Shown here: positions 14,510 to 16,774 of the stretch, piece by piece | Layout: every line of letters begins with the position of its first letter | Numbering within the stretch: the stretch's first letter is position 1 | NCBI GenBank assembly: GCA_016784425.1 | Contig: JADHUQ010000027.1 | Location: forward strand, 1-16,774 | Direction of reading: 5' to 3' | Source: Candidatus Delongbacteria bacterium | GTDB lineage: Bacteria; CAIWAD01; BS150m-G50 | DNA length: 16,774 nt | The notes under the pieces: generated by a model | The model's database searches: none | What the model saw: only the letters and a program-made list of their open reading frames with translations | Told to the model about the DNA's origin: nothing | Program-made: the position numbers and the translations under genes

Positions 14510-14518
14510 CAGGCAGAA

Positions 14519-15043
14519 TCAGATGTCGTCCTGCCACTGCAGTATACGGAAGACAGCTGAGTCTGGATAAAATATACTCTGGCAGTCAGAGCTCTGCGGT
14601 TGCAGTTCGCGGATTAGTGAGAAGCGCGCCCAGCCGTTCAGATAGTCATCGTCAAGCCGCAGGTCGAAGAAAAGCGTGATCTGGACTGTTGTATCACGTT
14701 CATCAAAGACCATCAGGGAGCTATCGAGACCTGACCACTCCAGGTTGATTGTGCTGTAGTGCCGGAAAAGCCTGCCGGTGGTTGTCAGGTCAACCTGCCG
14801 GGACATCCAGTCGTAATCGCCCAGTTCCGGGTCATAAAACTGGAACTGAAATGCCGGGCAGGCGAGACATTCGGCGTACCGTAATGAATCCTGGAAATTA
14901 TAAGCGTTACGGAAGTTCTGCAGCAATCCTCCGATGGTGGTCTGATCCGTCCAGGATGATTGAGGTTCCCCCAGCTGCGGGAAAAATGGATTGCGACAAC
15001 TCGCAATCCAAAGCAATGGCAGCAACAGGAGTATTCGCTTCAC
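14519..15043 (-). CDS. Putative lipoprotein, NTF2-like fold suspected (second of a pair)
   Basis: A 174-residue protein of no recognised function. Residues 1-16 are a lipoprotein signal peptide: MKR, a Leu-rich core and lipobox I-A-S-Cys16. The +2 residue is Arg, not Asp, so outer-membrane sorting is possible. The mature part has GGLLQNFRNAYNFQDSLRYA, then FQFQFYDP, and a C-terminal strand-rich half (VQITLFFDLRL, FRILQWQDD). This pattern of an early helix followed by strands ending in W-x-D resembles NTF2/SnoaL-like lipoproteins, by inference. It resembles its upstream neighbour over the whole length and overlaps that gene's stop by 4 bases (ATGA), so the pair is coupled and may form a heterodimer. 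Confidence 0.82.
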   Translation of the reverse strand: MKRILLLLPLLWIASCRNPFFPQLGEPQSSWTDQTTIGGLLQNFRNAYNFQDSLRYAECLACPAFQFQFYDPELGDYDWMSRQVDLTTTGRLFRHYSTINLEWSGLDSSLMVFDERDTTVQITLFFDLRLDDDYLNGWARFSLIRELQPQSSDCQSIFYPDSAVFRILQWQDDI

Positions 15044-15639
15044 TGGACTATCATCATGGCTTTGAGTTCAGTCCAGGAGCCGGTTGCAGGCACTGACTGA
15101 TCCTCCCAGTAATAGATCGCCCAGCGCTGAAATGTACTCTGACGACTGAGTTTCAGATGGATGCTGCCTATATAATTACGGAGAGAGTCTTCCTGGAACA
15201 TCTCGAGCTGGTAGTCGGCGTGATACGTTGCGGAATCTCCCAATTCTACCAGCACACCGTTGCTGAGTATCAGCAGGTGTTCCCTGCCCTCGTAATCATC
15301 ACTGTAGTACTGTTGCAGCGCCGTTAGAAATTCATACTCGCGTTGCGCCGTCCAGTCACCGAAGAGGGGTGAATCCTGGAAACCGGCTTCCGGAATAAAC
15401 TGAAACTCCTGCAGGTAAGTTGAATCGACGAAGCTCTCAAAATAGCAGGAGGGATTCAGCAACGAAACCGACCGCTGGAAATTTTGTATCACATCGTCCG
15501 GGTTATAGACCGGCGGACAAAGATTGGTTGCAGCATCAGACTCCTCCGCATCACGGAGTTCAAACAGGGTACAAGCGGCCAGCAGCATGGTGGCTAATAG
15601 TATTGAAACCGGCTTGATTCCCGCTGCAGTCAACATCAT
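15040..15639 (-). CDS. Putative lipoprotein, NTF2-like fold suspected (first of a pair)
   Basis: A 199-residue protein of no recognised function. I chose the ATG at 15639 (an ATGATG pair, so 15636 is also possible) because it gives a lipoprotein signal peptide: KPVSILLATMLLAAC with lipobox L-A-A-Cys23. A longer in-frame start at 15813 would add 58 arginine-rich residues overlapping the dehydrogenase gene and bury the signal peptide. The mature part has PDDVIQNFQRSVSLLNPSCYF, LQEFQFIPEAG, an EREYEFLTALQQYY-like helix region, and ends in strands around RWAIYYWEDQ, paralleling its downstream neighbour. It starts 40 bases after the dehydrogenase stop. A strong hairpin occupies the place where its ribosome binding site should be. 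Confidence 0.8.
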   Translation of the reverse strand: MMLTAAGIKPVSILLATMLLAACTLFELRDAEESDAATNLCPPVYNPDDVIQNFQRSVSLLNPSCYFESFVDSTYLQEFQFIPEAGFQDSPLFGDWTAQREYEFLTALQQYYSDDYEGREHLLILSNGVLVELGDSATYHADYQLEMFQEDSLRNYIGSIHLKLSRQSTFQRWAIYYWEDQSVPATGSWTELKAMMIVQ

Positions 15640-15644
15640 AAAAT

Positions 15645-15664
15645 GGGGGAACTTCCGTTCCCCC
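15645..15664 (-). terminator. Strong hairpin between dehydrogenase and lipoprotein genes (terminator or attenuator)
   Basis: On the minus strand GGGGGAAC, loop GGAA, GTTCCCCC: eight perfect pairs closed by a GNRA-type tetraloop. It is followed by ATTTT and then directly by the ATGATG start of the lipoprotein. It could partly terminate transcription after the dehydrogenase, or control translation, since the only purine-rich stretch near the start is its own loop. Confidence 0.6.
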
Positions 15665-15679
15665 GTCGGTCCTATATTT

Positions 15680-16774
15680 TTACAAAAGAGCAATGACAGC
15701 CTCCGCCACCTCAGTGGTGGAAGCGCTACCGCCCATGTCGTAGGTGCGAACCTTTTTCGCGGCGATAACAGCTGCGATAGCCTGCTCCAGGCGCTGCGCC
15801 ATTTCTTTTTCATCCAGCCAGTCCAACATGAGCTTCGCGGTCAGGAACATCGCCATCGGGTTAACCTTGTTCTGCCCGAAGTACTTGGGGGCGCTACCAT
15901 GGGTCGGCTCAAAGACCGCATAGTTGTCACCGATGTTGCCGCTGGAGGCAAAGCCCAGACCGCCGACCAGCTGTGCGGCCAGATCGGAGATAATATCACC
16001 GAACATGTTTTCCGCCACCAAAATGTCGTAGTCATTGGGGTTCTTGACCAGCCACATCGTCTGTGCGTCAATGTTGGTCTCCCAGAGTTCAATACCAGGA
16101 TACTCGGCGGCAATCTTGCGGGCTTCGCGGATCATGAGACCACCGGTCTCCCGCAATACATTGGGTTTGTCCACCACGGTGACACTTTTACGGCCGTGCT
16201 TTTTGGCATATTCGAAAGCCTGCCGTACGATATTGCGACAACCTTTACGAGTAACGATGCGTGTGGAAAGAGCAATATCAGCCAGATCGTGCCCGGCGAA
16301 TTTTTTCATCTTGGGGTGCAGCGAGAGAGCGTCAAAAACCTGCTGCGGTAGCGGGTGGAATTCAATACCGCCATACATCCCCTCGGTGTTTTCACGAAAG
16401 ACCACCAGATCGATATCATCCTTGTGGTTGAGGGGATTGCCGGGATAAGCCTTGCAGGGACGCAGGTTGGTGTGGAGGTTCAATTCCTGGCGCAGGCGGA
16501 CGATGGGACTGAAGTACTCGAAGCCCTGGCCCTGCAGTTCCGGACTCAGCTCCTGCGCTGCTTCATCCTTAGGTTTGGATGTAATAGCACCGAAAAGCGC
16601 GCAGTCGGTTTCTTTCAGCATTTCCAGCGTACGATCAGGCAAGGGGTTGCCCTCGTTTACCCAGAATTCCCAGCCAATATCGCCGTTAATGTACTCGGCG
16701 TCAAATTTGAGTGCGTCCAAAACCAGACGGGTGGCATCCATCACCTCCTGGCCGATGCCGTCACCAGGCATCCA
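15680..16774 (-). CDS. Isocitrate/isopropylmalate dehydrogenase family protein (5' end outside window)
   Basis: At least 364 codons; the frame is open to the right edge (TGG precedes the first visible ATG), so the true start is probably outside. This is a beta-decarboxylating dehydrogenase. Counting from that ATG: PGDGIGQEV (2-10), substrate Arg94, Arg104 and Arg126 (RLRQ, NLRP, FREN), Tyr133, Lys202 in DKPN, and metal-binding Asp235, Asp259 and Asp263 (NIDA, MFGDIISDL). The coenzyme region EPTHGSAPKYFGQNKVNP has Lys296, Tyr297 and Val303, matching E. coli Icd Lys344, Tyr345 and Val351, which favour NADP. However, Gly replaces Arg395 after Tyr344 (VRTYDMGG). Substrate choice between isocitrate, isopropylmalate and homoisocitrate is unclear: the S-P-I-V-R-L-R segment (88-94) differs from both classical enzymes. 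Confidence 0.92.
   Translation of the reverse strand, partial: WMPGDGIGQEVMDATRLVLDALKFDAEYINGDIGWEFWVNEGNPLPDRTLEMLKETDCALFGAITSKPKDEAAQELSPELQGQGFEYFSPIVRLRQELNLHTNLRPCKAYPGNPLNHKDDIDLVVFRENTEGMYGGIEFHPLPQQVFDALSLHPKMKKFAGHDLADIALSTRIVTRKGCRNIVRQAFEYAKKHGRKSVTVVDKPNVLRETGGLMIREARKIAAEYPGIELWETNIDAQTMWLVKNPNDYDILVAENMFGDIISDLAAQLVGGLGFASSGNIGDNYAVFEPTHGSAPKYFGQNKVNPMAMFLTAKLMLDWLDEKEMAQRLEQAIAAVIAAKKVRTYDMGGSASTTEVAEAVIALL

Noticed and set aside
14331..14537. N-terminal extension of pdxJ to a GTG at 14537 (311 residues).
   Set aside because: The added 69 residues are not PdxJ-like and enter the lipoprotein gene; ATG 14330 has a ribosome binding site and the normal family start.
15640..15813. 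N-terminal extension of the first lipoprotein to ATG 15813 (257 residues).
   Set aside because: It overlaps the dehydrogenase coding region, is arginine-rich shadow sequence, and would bury the lipobox signal peptide.

Overview
All sixteen genes in this window lie on the minus strand. They are closely packed, with several 4-base start/stop overlaps, and no stretch longer than about 250 bases lacks a gene. I saw no tRNA, rRNA, CRISPR array, insertion sequence or phage gene. Both ends cut through a gene. The sequence suggests a Gram-negative (two-membrane) bacterium related to the Fibrobacteres-Chlorobi-Bacteroidetes (FCB) group, perhaps a candidate phylum of the Calditrichota/KSB1/Zixibacteria kind. 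The clues are an outer-membrane barrel, lipoproteins with lipoboxes, the TrmD variant motif GHYKGIDQRV, and an S16 protein with a long acidic/proline tail. This placement is inference from recalled families; no search was run.

Layout in the direction of transcription (right to left). (1) 16774-14519: the 3' part of an isocitrate/isopropylmalate-type dehydrogenase, a hairpin, then two overlapping paralogous lipoprotein genes. (2) 14482-7568: a candidate promoter, then pdxJ-tnaA-HAD phosphatase-fbp-ppdK, ending in a clear terminator. Spacings are a 4-base overlap, 2 bases, a 4-base overlap and 28 bases. (3) 7432-3276: a candidate promoter, then the conserved translation/secretion operon ffh-rpsP-khpA-rimM-trmD-rplS, ending in a strong terminator. 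(4) 3159-1: an ECF-type S component, an outer-membrane barrel with a reduced TonB plug, and a secreted metallophosphoesterase cut by the window edge.

How the genes may work together. In block 2, PdxJ makes the precursor of the PLP cofactor that tryptophanase uses. Tryptophanase releases pyruvate, PPDK can turn pyruvate into PEP, and Fbp commits carbon to hexose phosphate. This reads as an amino-acid-to-gluconeogenesis unit carrying its own cofactor gene. Block 3 is housekeeping, but S16 and KhpA both carry acidic low-complexity tails. Block 4 looks like an uptake cassette for a small micronutrient across both membranes, substrate unknown. It and the lipoprotein pair are the least characterised parts of the window.
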